This document shows positions 1 through 6,398 of a stretch of DNA of 7,567 bases, piece by piece (the first letter of the stretch is position 1; each line of letters opens with the position of its first letter). This DNA comes from an uncultured Bacteroidales bacterium. GTDB lineage: Bacteria; Bacteroidota; Bacteroidia; Bacteroidales; Muribaculaceae. The stretch lies in assembly GCA_945828175.1 (NCBI GenBank), contig CALZQD010000072.1:1-7567 (forward strand). Direction: 5' to 3'. Made by a program: the position numbers and the translations under genes. Below the pieces are notes generated by a model that did no database searches, was not told the DNA's origin, and saw nothing but the letters and a program-made list of their open reading frames with translations.

Positions 1-186
1 ATGACGAGCTGAAGAATATTGCTCAGATTGAGCACTCAAGACATCGGTCTTTCGCGAATTTCATAACCAATGCCCTGAGTGCCATTGCTGCATACTGCTT
101 CTTCCCAAAGAAACCATCTATTTCTCTGGAGTTCGTGCCGGACAATCAGCTGACCTTGTTCTGATGACTTATATCGAACTCACGTT
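1..186 (+). mobile_element. Right-hand end of an IS982-family insertion sequence (partial)
   Basis: The first bases encode the C-terminus of an IS982-type transposase, so the window opens inside an insertion sequence. After the stop codon, 169-186 (ttatatcgaactcacgtt) is a candidate right terminal inverted repeat, chosen because it directly follows the gene and resembles ends I remember from Bacteroidales elements. The left end is outside the window, so neither the repeat nor a target-site duplication can be confirmed. The exact boundary is uncertain by tens of bases. Confidence 0.5.
3..164 (+). CDS. IS982-family transposase, C-terminal 53 residues (5' truncated)
   Basis: An open frame enters from the left edge and ends at TGA 162-164. 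The 53 visible residues begin DELKNIAQIEHSRHRSFANF and include YCFFPKKP. This is the typical C-terminus of IS982-family DDE transposases (DDE_Tnp_1_3 type): the D/E-x-L-K-x-x-x-Q-I-E-H-S-R-H-R-S block follows the last catalytic Glu, and a Y-C-x-x-P-K-K-P block precedes the end. The role is cut-and-paste movement of the element. Most of the protein, including most of the catalytic triad, lies outside the window, so it is unknown whether the gene is intact. It is the only plus-strand gene here and reads toward the minus-strand acetyltransferase. A contig edge inside a multicopy transposase gene is a normal assembly break. Confidence 0.85.
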   Translation, partial: DELKNIAQIEHSRHRSFANFITNALSAIAAYCFFPKKPSISLEFVPDNQLTLF

Positions 187-198
187 ATTTTCAAAATG

Positions 199-241
199 GC
201 GCAGCCCCGCACGTTGATGGCGTGCGGGGCTGTGTGTTTTT
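199..241. terminator. Hairpin terminator between IS remnant and acetyltransferase, possibly bidirectional
   Basis: A perfect 12-bp stem (cagccccgcacg 202-213, cgtgcggggctg 221-232) surrounds a 7-nt loop. In the plus-strand RNA the stem extends by G-U, C-G and G-U pairs, and five T's follow at 237-241, so it fits best as a plus-strand terminator. Read on the minus strand it begins 24 nt after the acetyltransferase stop and is followed at a short distance by CCATTTTG. It could therefore end the recR operon as well. Confidence 0.75.
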
Positions 242-255
242 GTAAATGATATGCT

Positions 256-780
256 TCACACAAAGAGGCGTTGGAGGAGGATGACGTCGTGGTAGCGGCT
301 GTTGTATTTGATCCAGGAGCGGAGGCGGCCGCAGCTGTTGAAGCCGCAGTGGCGGAAGAGTGTGAGGGAGGGGGTGTTTTCGACGGCGACGAAGGCTGCT
401 ATCTGATGTAGGCCGATGACGGCGCGGCCGTAGTCGGCCATGAGCGTGAGGGCTTCGCTGCCGTAGCCTTGCCGGCGACTGGCCTGAGCGATGTAGATGG
501 CGACGAAGGCGCGGAGGTCGCGCGGGTCGAAGTCGTAGAGGTCGATGGCGCCGACGGCGCGACGGGTGGCTGTTTCCTCGATGACGAGGCGCAGCTGACG
601 GGCGGCGTAGATGTCGGCGTCGTAGCTCTCGATGTAGTCGTGGATCTGGCGGCGTGAGAGTGGCGCGCGGGTCGATGCGATGCCCCAGGCCGAGCTGTCG
701 TTTTCCCAGATGTAGAGGCTGTCGAGGTCGGTCGGTTCGACGGGACGGAGAGTGAGGCGAGGGCCGATGAGTGGTGTCAT
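256..780 (-). CDS. GNAT-family N-acetyltransferase (RimJ/RimL/SpeG-like)
   Basis: This 174-residue protein is a GNAT-fold acetyltransferase that should transfer acetyl from acetyl-CoA to an amine; the substrate cannot be read from sequence. It opens [20 protein letters not shown] (residues 8-27), the usual start of the Acetyltransf_3/RimJ-like group. The acetyl-CoA pyrophosphate loop (motif A) is RRQGYG at 102-107, followed by a helix. Motif B is [15 protein letters not shown] at 133-147 (N-x-x-S-x-x-L-x-x-x-x-G-F). No signal peptide or membrane segment is seen, so it is cytoplasmic. The frame is open further upstream, but that part overlaps recR and looks like an Arg-rich shadow. The ATG at 780 gives a family-like N-terminus and a 4-nt ATGA overlap with the recR stop, implying translational coupling. 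It is the last gene of the operon. Confidence 0.88.
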   Translation of the reverse strand: MTPLIGPRLTLRPVEPTDLDSLYIWENDSSAWGIASTRAPLSRRQIHDYIESYDADIYAARQLRLVIEETATRRAVGAIDLYDFDPRDLRAFVAIYIAQASRRQGYGSEALTLMADYGRAVIGLHQIAAFVAVENTPSLTLFRHCGFNSCGRLRSWIKYNSRYHDVILLQRLFV

Positions 781-1403
781 TGTCTGAAGCTGTCGTTGAA
801 GGGTATGCGGTTGATGAGCGAGCGTCCGAGGGTGATTTCGTCGGTGTATTCGATTTCGTTGCCGACGGAGACGCCGCGGGCAAGCTGGGTTATCTTGACG
901 GGGTGCGAGGCGAGCCGGCGGTAGATGTAGTAGTTGGTGGTGTCGCCTTCCATCGTGGCACTGAGGGCGAGGATAATCTCGTCGACGCCGCCTGCGGCAA
1001 CGCGTTCGACAAGCGAGGCTATCTCGAGGCTGTCGGGACCGATGCCGTCGACGGGCGAGATGAGTCCGCCGAGTACATGATAGACGCCGTTGAAGCTCGA
1101 GGTGTTTTCGATGCTCATGACGTCTTTGACGTTTTCGACGACGCAGACGATGCGGCTGTCGCGCAGGGGCGAGCTGCAGACGGGGCAGAGCTCTGTCTCG
1201 CTGATGTTGTGGCACTGGCGGCAGTATCTTACCTCATGACGCAGGCGCGACAGGGCCCGGCTGAGGTTGTCGGTCTCGCGTTCGTCGCGCCGGAGCAGGT
1301 GCAGAGCCAGACGCAAGGCTGTCTTGCGACCGACGCCGGGGAGACGCGAGAGTTCGGTGACGGCCTCTTCGAGTAGGCTCGATGTGAACGGACGCTCTTC
1401 CAT
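777..1403 (-). CDS. recR: Recombination mediator protein RecR
   Basis: RecR acts with RecO (and RecF) to load RecA on SSB-coated single-stranded DNA at gaps and stalled forks. The 208 residues show the whole family plan: a helix-hairpin-helix with LPGVGRKTA at 21-29, a four-Cys zinc finger C61-x2-C64-x8-C73-x2-C76, a Toprim domain starting near VVEN (88-91) with the conserved [16 protein letters not shown] (108-123) and ATMEGDTT (149-156), and the C-terminal [15 protein letters not shown] segment (175-189). Its length matches the usual size of about 200. The ATG at 1403-1401 overlaps the TGA of the upstream GTPase gene by one base (TGATG), and the stop overlaps the next ATG by four bases, so it is the middle gene of a coupled operon. 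No promoter of its own is seen. Nothing appears broken. Confidence 0.97.
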   Translation of the reverse strand: MEERPFTSSLLEEAVTELSRLPGVGRKTALRLALHLLRRDERETDNLSRALSRLRHEVRYCRQCHNISETELCPVCSSPLRDSRIVCVVENVKDVMSIENTSSFNGVYHVLGGLISPVDGIGPDSLEIASLVERVAAGGVDEIILALSATMEGDTTNYYIYRRLASHPVKITQLARGVSVGNEIEYTDEITLGRSLINRIPFNDSFRQ

Positions 1404-2632
1404 CAGGCAAGGCAGGCATCAAGTGCTTTGGTTATGGCCTCGCGGTCGAGGTCGCGGCCGATGAAAACGATTTTCTCCATGCGGTCGCCGTATTCGGGGT
1501 CCCAGTCGCGCACGAGTCCGGGCTCGGCGGCCATGATCTGACGGAGCTCGTCGGCAGGAGCCGTGGCATACCAATAGCCGGCCTCGGTGAGGTTTTTCTG
1601 TGAGCCGGCCTGTTCGAAGAGCACCGACATGTTGCGGTTCTGGCTGAAATAGACGACGCCTTTTGCGCGGATGACGTTCTTGGGCCATGACTGGGCTATG
1701 AAGCGGTCGAATTTATTGAAGTCGAAGGCGGGACGACGATAATAGACGAATGTGCCGATGCCGTATTCCTCGGCCTCACCGTGGTCATGGTCGTGATCGT
1801 GATGATGCTCATGGTCGTGGTCGTGATGGTGGTGCTCATGCTCGTGATGTTCGTGAGCATGATGATGGTCGTGTTCGTCATCATCGTCGTCATCATCATC
1901 TTCGTGGCCTTCGATGCCGCGAACCCATGCGGCCGAGGTGGCGACGCGCTCGAAGTCGAACATGCCGGTGTTGAGTATGTCGTCGAGGTCGATGCGGGCA
2001 TAGTCGCACTCGATTATGCGGGCCGCGGGCTGTATGGCGCGGATGATGGCCTTGAGGTGTTCGGCCTCGTCGCGGGTAACTTCTGATATTTTGTTGAGAA
2101 GAATGATGTTGCAGAATTCGATCTGCTCGATGACGAGGCGCTCGATGTCTTCGTCGTCGATGTCGGGACGGGTGAGGCTGTCGCCGCAACCGAATTCCTC
2201 TTTGAGTCTGAGGGCGTCGACGACGGTGACGATGCAGTCGAGACGCGGCACGGTGTCTTCGGGGCGAGCCATTGTCTGCATGGCGTCGATTGTGCGGGCG
2301 ATGGGCTGAGGCTCGCAGATGCCGCTGGCCTCGACGACGATATAGTCGAAGCGGTCGGACTGGACGAGTTCTGCGAGCTGCTTGATTAGGTCGGCCTTGA
2401 GCGTGCAGCAGATGCAGCCGTTCTGGAGAGCAACGAGGTCGCCCGACTGATCCTGACCGACGATGCCGCCTTTCTGTATCAGTGAGGCGTCGATGTTGAC
2501 TTCGCCGATGTCGTTGACGATGACTGCGAAGCGTATGCCGCGGCGGTTGTTGAGAATGTTGTTGAGGAGGGTTGTCTTACCGCTGCCGAGATAACCGGTC
2601 AGCAGCAGTACGGGTATGTCTTTTCGTGCCAT
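1403..2632 (-). CDS. COG0523 (CobW/YeiR/ZagA-like) metallochaperone GTPase with His-rich loop
   Basis: This is a 409-residue G3E-family P-loop GTPase of COG0523. These proteins bind Zn(II) or similar metals and are thought to hand them to client enzymes in the cytoplasm. Visible motifs are Walker A GYLGSGKT (13-20), [10 protein letters not shown] (40-49), the metal-binding CxCC in NGCICC (C73, C75, C76), VVEASG (99-104), VTVVDA (135-140) and LLNK (178-181). A low-complexity linker at 243-284 has 21 His in 42 residues plus eight consecutive Asp. The CobW_C domain spans about 292-409 ([17 protein letters not shown] through [11 protein letters not shown]). The CobW name reflects homology; no cobalt chelatase or cobalamin synthesis gene is nearby, so zinc or another transition metal is the safer guess. 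It leads the operon with recR and the acetyltransferase, has its own promoter, and a 5' UTR of only about 15 nt. Start choice is secure because Walker A lies near the N-terminus. Confidence 0.93.
   Translation of the reverse strand: MARKDIPVLLLTGYLGSGKTTLLNNILNNRRGIRFAVIVNDIGEVNIDASLIQKGGIVGQDQSGDLVALQNGCICCTLKADLIKQLAELVQSDRFDYIVVEASGICEPQPIARTIDAMQTMARPEDTVPRLDCIVTVVDALRLKEEFGCGDSLTRPDIDDEDIERLVIEQIEFCNIILLNKISEVTRDEAEHLKAIIRAIQPAARIIECDYARIDLDDILNTGMFDFERVATSAAWVRGIEGHEDDDDDDDDEHDHHHAHEHHEHEHHHHDHDHEHHHDHDHDHGEAEEYGIGTFVYYRRPAFDFNKFDRFIAQSWPKNVIRAKGVVYFSQNRNMSVLFEQAGSQKNLTEAGYWYATAPADELRQIMAAEPGLVRDWDPEYGDRMEKIVFIGRDLDREAITKALDACLA
1781..1906 (-). repeat. Low-complexity His/Asp codon tract inside the COG0523 gene
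   Basis: Residues 243-284 of the GTPase are almost entirely His, Asp and Glu, written as near-repetitive CAT/CAC, GAT/GAC and GAG/GAA codons. Such a tract could change length by slipped pairing in multiples of three. On the opposite strand it gives a spurious Val/Met-rich frame. Confidence 0.85.
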
Positions 2633-2654
2633 ATTCTTGGTTGTTTCTTTAATA

Positions 2655-2686
2655 CAAAGATACTAAATCGGCTGCGTAGCGGCAAA
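2655..2686 (-). promoter_or_regulatory. Bacteroidetes-type promoter of the COG0523-recR-GNAT operon
   Basis: Read on the minus strand there is a -33 TTTG (2683-2686), a 20-nt spacer, and a -7 TATCTTTG (2655-2662), an exact match to TAnnTTTG. Transcription should start near 2648, about 15 nt before the ATG. No Shine-Dalgarno sequence is visible, as is normal in this phylum. An imperfect GC-rich dyad (gccgc-tac-gcagc on the minus strand) sits inside the spacer; whether it is an operator is unknown. Confidence 0.8.
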
Positions 2687-2696
2687 TTAATAAACG

Positions 2697-3875
2697 TTAA
2701 GAGTCTGTAGAATCATTGTGTCTGCACCAATGTCGGGTGAGCCACTGTCTTACGGGCAAGTCGTAGAGTCTGAGCATGGCATAGGCCACGAAAATCGAGA
2801 GGCAGAATATGCCGGCAGCTACGGCTATGTGTGTTCCCGCAGATGCTTCCGGATGGCGGGTAGCCCAGCCGAATTGTATGTATATCAACGGATAGTGGGT
2901 GATATAGAGTGGATAAGAAATCTCGCCGAGAAAGCGGCAGAGTGCTATTGTGCGTGGTGATTTGATTTTGCTGCCGGCTCCTGTCAGCACAAGCAGGGGA
3001 AAGACGGCTATGATGACCGTCGCGTTATAGACGCCGTCGAGCCATGGTGCCGACTGAGTGCCTGCATGTGGCATCGCGAGCGCCGCGGCCAGTAAGAGAC
3101 TGCACAGACCGAATCCTCCGTGGCTGACCGTCAAGCGTCTGCCCAGACGGAAGAGCAGCAGGCCGCAGAAAAACGGATAGCACAGACGGGCCAGCGCGAT
3201 ATAAATCTGTTCGGACGACATGCCGTAGCCGCCGATGACAGTATAGCGCACATGGCTTCTGACATCGAGGATGCCGAAAACGTCGATGTCGAGAGCCAGA
3301 TCGAGTGTCATCAGTGCCGATATGACGACCAGTACGGCCAAAGCAGTCTTAGACAGACGCCGCACGAACAGCGCATAGAATATGTAGCCTACATATTCCC
3401 ACATCAGCGACCATTGCGGACCGTTGATTGGCGTTATCTCCCGCCATCCGCGTATGTCGAGCGACGGAGGTGTCGGGAACATGAAACAGCCTATGACGAG
3501 AACGAGCAGCAGTCGCGTCCATGGAGTTCTGAGCACTTCGGGCGCATAGGGTGAATCGCCGAGATAGAAAAGCGCCGACCCGAAGACGAGTCCGGCGACC
3601 ACCATTGGCTGCAGGCGTATGAGACGGCGTTTGAAAAAACTGCATACTGTCATCTTCGGCCATCGGTCGTCATAGGCATAGCCGATGACAAAGCCCGAAA
3701 GGACATAGAAAAAGTCGACAGCGAGATAGCCGTGGTTGATGATCTGTTTGTCTACGCCGCCTGAGTAGGTTTCGAAGAGGTGAAAGACGACAACAATCAT
3801 CGCGGCCACTCCGCGAAGGCCATCGAGCACTTCATAGCGCGGCTTGTCGCCGGTGACGGGGGATAGTGAATTCAT
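2697..3875 (-). CDS. Acyltransferase 3 family (OafA/YrhL-like) integral membrane O-acyltransferase
   Basis: This 392-residue polytopic inner-membrane protein belongs to the Acyl_transf_3 family, which transfers acetyl or other acyl groups to surface sugars such as O-antigen, capsule or peptidoglycan; the acceptor here is unknown. Diagnostic parts are LDGLRGVAAMIVVVFH (17-32, with the conserved His32), AVDFFYVLSGFVIG (52-65), FKRRLIRLQP (81-90), GPQWSLMWE (152-160) and LGEISYPLYITHYP (316-329). Roughly ten hydrophobic segments are visible, and length is normal for single-domain members with no C-terminal SGNH domain. It is a single-gene unit: its own promoter lies upstream, a hairpin separates it from the lipoprotein gene, and the next gene downstream has its own promoter after a 64-nt gap. 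No glycan cluster is adjacent, so context gives no substrate hint. Confidence 0.9.
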   Translation of the reverse strand: MNSLSPVTGDKPRYEVLDGLRGVAAMIVVVFHLFETYSGGVDKQIINHGYLAVDFFYVLSGFVIGYAYDDRWPKMTVCSFFKRRLIRLQPMVVAGLVFGSALFYLGDSPYAPEVLRTPWTRLLLVLVIGCFMFPTPPSLDIRGWREITPINGPQWSLMWEYVGYIFYALFVRRLSKTALAVLVVISALMTLDLALDIDVFGILDVRSHVRYTVIGGYGMSSEQIYIALARLCYPFFCGLLLFRLGRRLTVSHGGFGLCSLLLAAALAMPHAGTQSAPWLDGVYNATVIIAVFPLLVLTGAGSKIKSPRTIALCRFLGEISYPLYITHYPLIYIQFGWATRHPEASAGTHIAVAAGIFCLSIFVAYAMLRLYDLPVRQWLTRHWCRHNDSTDS

Positions 3876-3924
3876 AGGGAGACGGATATATTATATTGTT
3901 TGGCGGAATTAGTATTGAGTTTGG

Positions 3925-3956
3925 CAAAATTACAAATTAATATACTTTAAAGCAAA
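3925..3956 (-). promoter_or_regulatory. Bacteroidetes-type promoter of the acyltransferase gene
   Basis: On the minus strand, -33 TTTG (3953-3956), a 20-nt AT-rich spacer and -7 TAATTTTG (3925-3932) match the consensus. The start should fall near 3918, leaving a leader of about 42 nt before the ATG at 3875. No riboswitch-like structure is seen in that leader. Confidence 0.8.
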
Positions 3957-3978
3957 CCAAGCCCGATATAAACAGACA

Positions 3979-4012
3979 CAGAGCGGCGACGCATCATCGC
4001 GCCACCGCTCTG
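3979..4012 (-). terminator. Hairpin terminator after the B12-regulated operon
   Basis: Inverted repeat cagagcgg (3979-3986) and ccgctctg (4005-4012), with possible further GC pairing inside the 18-nt middle. It lies 37 nt after the lipoprotein stop codon and before the acyltransferase promoter. The minus-strand tail is TGTCTGTTTA, a poor U-tract, so termination may be only partial. Confidence 0.55.
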
Positions 4013-4049
4013 AATATCTAAGTTTAGCAGGAAAATTTATAGAAAGTAG

Positions 4050-5024
4050 TTATAGATGAAGGTCGTAGACGGCGAGTACTTCGGTCGACACTTCGCCGAG
4101 GATGCCCGATTTGGCATTGACGCCGGTCTGAATCTTGACGAAATCGGCGAATGTCAGGAGAGCGGGATTGCCGTCGGCGTCGACGGCGTCGCTGATTCTG
4201 AATCGGTTGCACTCGGTGAAACGGTCGGTCTTATAGCTGTCGGCCCCCATATTGTCGGCATATCCCCACCCGAACGGAGCATTGTTCCAGTAGCCCGTGG
4301 CATCGTCGAGCGAGGTGCGGGCTTTCAGACATGTGCCCGGAAGAGTATAACTGTCGGCTTTAACCCAGCAGGGATAGTAATAATCCTGCTTGTGGAAGGG
4401 TGCGAGATAGTCGACCGTGCCTTCGCCGCCGCGGTTGTCGGTCCATGAGACATTGCTGCCGGGAGCGTCTGGCCGACGATAGGTGACGGCATAGTCGCGC
4501 AAAGTAGCTTCGGCGAACGTGTCGCTGCCTTTGAGCTCATACCAGATGTCGTCGGGTAACCCGTTGCCGTTGCTGTCCTGCATGACGTAGACGATACCTG
4601 GTTCGTTTGAACCTCCGGCGCCGGTTCCTGCATTGAGGAAGGCATTGCCGGCGACAGCGAAGTCATAGTCTCCGGCCGACGACTTGATGCTGTGGTCGAA
4701 GCCGACGACGATATATCCGCCGAAAGCGCCGAGCGATACAAAATTTCCCGTGTCGAGCCGCTTGAAAGCTATCTTGGCCGCATCGGCCGGGTCGGTGACC
4801 GGCTCGGTCAGCTTCTCGGGCGTGAAGTCGTTGATAAACTGCCCGGGAGCCGGCGTCCACTCATATACGCGGTTGCAGAAGGCCGAGCTGTGCGATGTGG
4901 CCGGTCTGAAAACACCGTCGTCAGGACCATCGGGGCCGTCGATAACCTCGTCTTTGTTACATGACGGCAACGCCACGGCCAGAATGAACGTGAGCGCCGC
5001 TGTCATAAAATTTTTGGGCATCAT
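4050..5024 (-). CDS. Surface-type lipoprotein of the Bacteroidetes B12-locus 'cell surface protein' family
   Basis: This 324-residue exported lipoprotein has a hydrophobic signal peptide (about 1-21) and a lipobox LPSC with the lipidated Cys22. C-N-K-D-E follows, matching the K-(D/E)2 lipoprotein export signal that sends Bacteroidetes lipoproteins to the outer face of the outer membrane. The mature part is rich in aromatics and Gly and holds YEWTPAPGQFIND (54-66), GAFGGYIVVGFDHSI (99-113), SNEPGIVYVMQDSNGNGLPD (139-158) and WGYADNMG (253-260). I recognise this as a family often annotated 'cell surface protein' and found in Bacteroidetes cobalamin-uptake loci; the biochemical role is not known to me. 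It is not BtuG, as no beta-propeller repeats are seen. The ATGA overlap with the upstream gene (5021-5024) shows coupling, placing it under the same cobalamin riboswitch. A role in surface corrinoid capture is inferred from context. Confidence 0.8.
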   Translation of the reverse strand: MMPKNFMTAALTFILAVALPSCNKDEVIDGPDGPDDGVFRPATSHSSAFCNRVYEWTPAPGQFINDFTPEKLTEPVTDPADAAKIAFKRLDTGNFVSLGAFGGYIVVGFDHSIKSSAGDYDFAVAGNAFLNAGTGAGGSNEPGIVYVMQDSNGNGLPDDIWYELKGSDTFAEATLRDYAVTYRRPDAPGSNVSWTDNRGGEGTVDYLAPFHKQDYYYPCWVKADSYTLPGTCLKARTSLDDATGYWNNAPFGWGYADNMGADSYKTDRFTECNRFRISDAVDADGNPALLTFADFVKIQTGVNAKSGILGEVSTEVLAVYDLHL

Positions 5025-6025
5025 TTCGCAATCTTGATTGTCGAGTTGCCTGCTCTGACGATGTAGACGCCGGCGTCGAGGTGCGAGATGCTGAATGAGG
5101 CGCTCTCTGATGTCATCACTTTATTGCCCGTTGCATCATAGACGACGGCGAAATCGCTGCCGCTGAGAGTGACGGTGTGTGACTCGCGGTCGTAGGCGAT
5201 TGCGTTGCTGTCGGCAGTGAGCGAGCTGACAGATGACTCATCGACGGTCTCGACCATGAGTTTGTCGAGGCAGAAGTAGCCCGGCGTGTTCATGCCGTAT
5301 GCTCCGCTGTCGGTGCTTGTCATCGTGAAATAAAGTTCATTGACGATGCCGAGCGAGCTGAGGTCGACATAACGCCAGCCGCGGGTGATTGTCAGGCAGC
5401 CGTTGGCATATTCGGCAAGTGCGACATCGACGGTCTTCTCGCTGCCGTCGGGGTTGACGCCGTGGATAGTAAGGGTCAGCTTGTCGCCGTTTGTGAAGGC
5501 GCGGGCGAAAGAATCGCCACATTCAACGCTGTAGTAGGCATAGCTGTTGAGATTGACATAAACGCCGACAGCCTTATAGTTTTTGCCGTCGGTAAAAGTC
5601 ATATCGACGGGACGCGCGGCCATGTAGGCACTGTAATAGGCTACGATATAGGGCACGGCCGCGTCGGTGACGGGTGCGCCGAAATCGTCGGTCTTCACGG
5701 TCTTGTCGTCGTTGAGCACGATGCCACCTTTGGCCATGTTACTGTACTGAAATGTCAGCGTGTCGTCCTTGCGATTGTTGTCGGCACTGTTCGAGGCTGT
5801 GAATCCCCACCAGGTCTTGTAGGAACCCATCGACGAATGAACGAAAGAGAAACACTGGCTGTCGATTGACTCTGCTTCGTCGTCAAACGTGCCGTTCCAC
5901 GAGCCGTTTGTGGCGTCGAATTCGAGCGCCGTTGTGGCTTTCGTGAGATCAAGGGTTATTACTTCAGCCCGGGCTGATGTTGCCGCGATGAGTGCGGCCG
6001 CTAATGTGATAATTACTTTTTTCAT
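5021..6025 (-). CDS. Secreted DUF4465-type protein with C-terminal sorting-like domain, B12-riboswitch controlled
   Basis: This 334-residue exported protein has a Sec signal peptide with likely cleavage after SARA (residue 20) and no lipobox. The core, roughly 35-260, looks like DUF4465: WWGFTASNSADN (72-83), FQYSNMAKGGI (92-102), VPYIVAYYSAY (124-134), and a late GYFCLDKLMVET (249-260). From memory, proteins of this type occur in Bacteroidetes cobalamin loci and may be related to the BtuH B12-binding proteins; I could not verify that. The last 70 residues (VVYDATGNKVM, ISHLDAGVYIVRAGNSTIKI) resemble a type IX secretion type A sorting domain, so surface delivery may use T9SS. It is the first gene after the riboswitch, and its start codon lies in a predicted sequestering helix. 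The ATG at 6025 is fixed by the MKK signal peptide. Corrinoid binding is an inference. Confidence 0.8.
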   Translation of the reverse strand: MKKVIITLAAALIAATSARAEVITLDLTKATTALEFDATNGSWNGTFDDEAESIDSQCFSFVHSSMGSYKTWWGFTASNSADNNRKDDTLTFQYSNMAKGGIVLNDDKTVKTDDFGAPVTDAAVPYIVAYYSAYMAARPVDMTFTDGKNYKAVGVYVNLNSYAYYSVECGDSFARAFTNGDKLTLTIHGVNPDGSEKTVDVALAEYANGCLTITRGWRYVDLSSLGIVNELYFTMTSTDSGAYGMNTPGYFCLDKLMVETVDESSVSSLTADSNAIAYDRESHTVTLSGSDFAVVYDATGNKVMTSESASFSISHLDAGVYIVRAGNSTIKIAK

Positions 6026-6120
6026 CGGTTTTATGTTGGTTTAAAATGAAAAGTCCCGTTCAGATCACAAACGCAGTGACGACGGGGCAAGGAACGTTGA
6101 CGGTCGATAAAACCGATGAA
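6021..6120 (-). promoter_or_regulatory. Start-codon sequestering helix of the riboswitch expression platform
   Basis: Plus-strand ttcatcggttttat (6021-6034) is the exact reverse complement of ataaaaccgatgaa (6107-6120). In the minus-strand RNA this gives a 14-bp helix covering -9 to +5 of the DUF4465 gene, including the AUG at 6025-6023 and its A-rich upstream bases. The 72-nt loop between the arms can fold further: 6055-6059 with 6082-6086 (CCCGT/ACGGG) and 6065-6068 with 6076-6079 (TCAC/GTGA). Phylum members rarely use Shine-Dalgarno pairing, so hiding the AUG and the A-rich region is a plausible off switch. Confidence 0.7.
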
Positions 6121-6131
6121 TGACAGATGAT

Positions 6132-6205
6132 GAGTCAGAAGCGACGAGCCTATATTCCCGCAGGCAGTGCGATATGATCGTTTGCTATGGCAGGTCTTCT
6201 GACTC
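6132..6205 (-). promoter_or_regulatory. Alternative helix joining the B12 box to the expression platform
   Basis: Plus-strand gagtcagaag (6132-6141) is the exact reverse complement of cttctgactc (6196-6205). The second copy is the start of the conserved 3' strand of the aptamer (AGTCAGAAGACCTGCC in the RNA). Pairing the two would use up part of the aptamer and so compete with ligand binding. After one mismatch, two more pairs can form. A second six-base complement (GACGAG/CTCGTC) overlaps the same region. How this connects to the start-codon helix is not resolved. Confidence 0.5.
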
Positions 6206-6332
6206 GTCCCGGTCGTGCCTCGCCTTCTCGGAGCAATACGGCTCCAATGACTTTAGTGGGGCAGACTTTGGATAGGACTTACAGCAGCGGGTACTGTTCA
6301 GGATTTTCACCTGATTCCCTTGCACTCCTGCG
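6187..6332 (-). promoter_or_regulatory. Cobalamin riboswitch aptamer
   Basis: The minus-strand RNA carries the conserved core of the cobalamin (B12) riboswitch in the right order: GGGAATCAGGTGAAAATCC (6319-6301), CCCGCTGCTGTAAGTCC (6291-6275), GCCCCACT (6262-6255), GAGAAGGC (6229-6222), and the 3' B12 box GAGTCAGAAGACCTGCC (6205-6189). A short hairpin GGAGC/GCTCC (6245-6230) replaces a simple P6-type loop. GCAGG (6331-6327) may pair with CCTGC (6194-6190) to close the core. Outer boundaries are approximate. Such elements sense adenosyl- or other cobalamins and normally lower expression when the ligand is plentiful. It lies between a promoter and the DUF4465 gene, leaving about 160 nt of expression platform. 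Confidence 0.95.
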
Positions 6333-6398
6333 ATGCGGCATCGGCTGACGCCTTTTCGCGCGGCTCACTCTTGAGCGACGGAATTACCATTGCGACGG

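Noticed and set aside
256..1215. A long acetyltransferase reading frame starting at 1215
   Set aside because: The extra 145 residues overlap recR and are an Arg/His-rich shadow without family likeness. The family-like N-terminus begins at the ATG at 780.
771..1376. A 201-residue plus-strand frame opposite recR
   Set aside because: It is the Asp/Val/Ala-rich antisense of a clearly conserved recR in a GC-rich genome, with no domain or promoter evidence.
1781..1906. Repeat-like DNA that might be a CRISPR or tandem array
   Set aside because: There are no constant repeats with variable spacers; it is low-complexity coding sequence in frame with the GTPase.
1781..2086. A plus-strand frame with a Val/Met/Ile-rich start that looks like a membrane protein
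   Set aside because: It is the antisense of the His/Asp codon tract of the GTPase; the hydrophobic run is a by-product of that repeat.
1403..2632. Calling the GTPase CobW of cobalamin synthesis
   Set aside because: No cobaltochelatase or cob genes are near, and the His-rich loop and CxCC motif are shared by zinc-related COG0523 members.
2668..2682. A Zur-like operator in the promoter spacer of the GTPase gene
   Set aside because: The dyad gccgc/gcagc is short, imperfect and GC-rich, unlike known AT-rich Zur sites. Evidence is too weak to list as a site.
4050..5024. Calling the lipoprotein BtuG
   Set aside because: BtuG is a seven-bladed beta-propeller; no blade-like repeats are visible in this protein.
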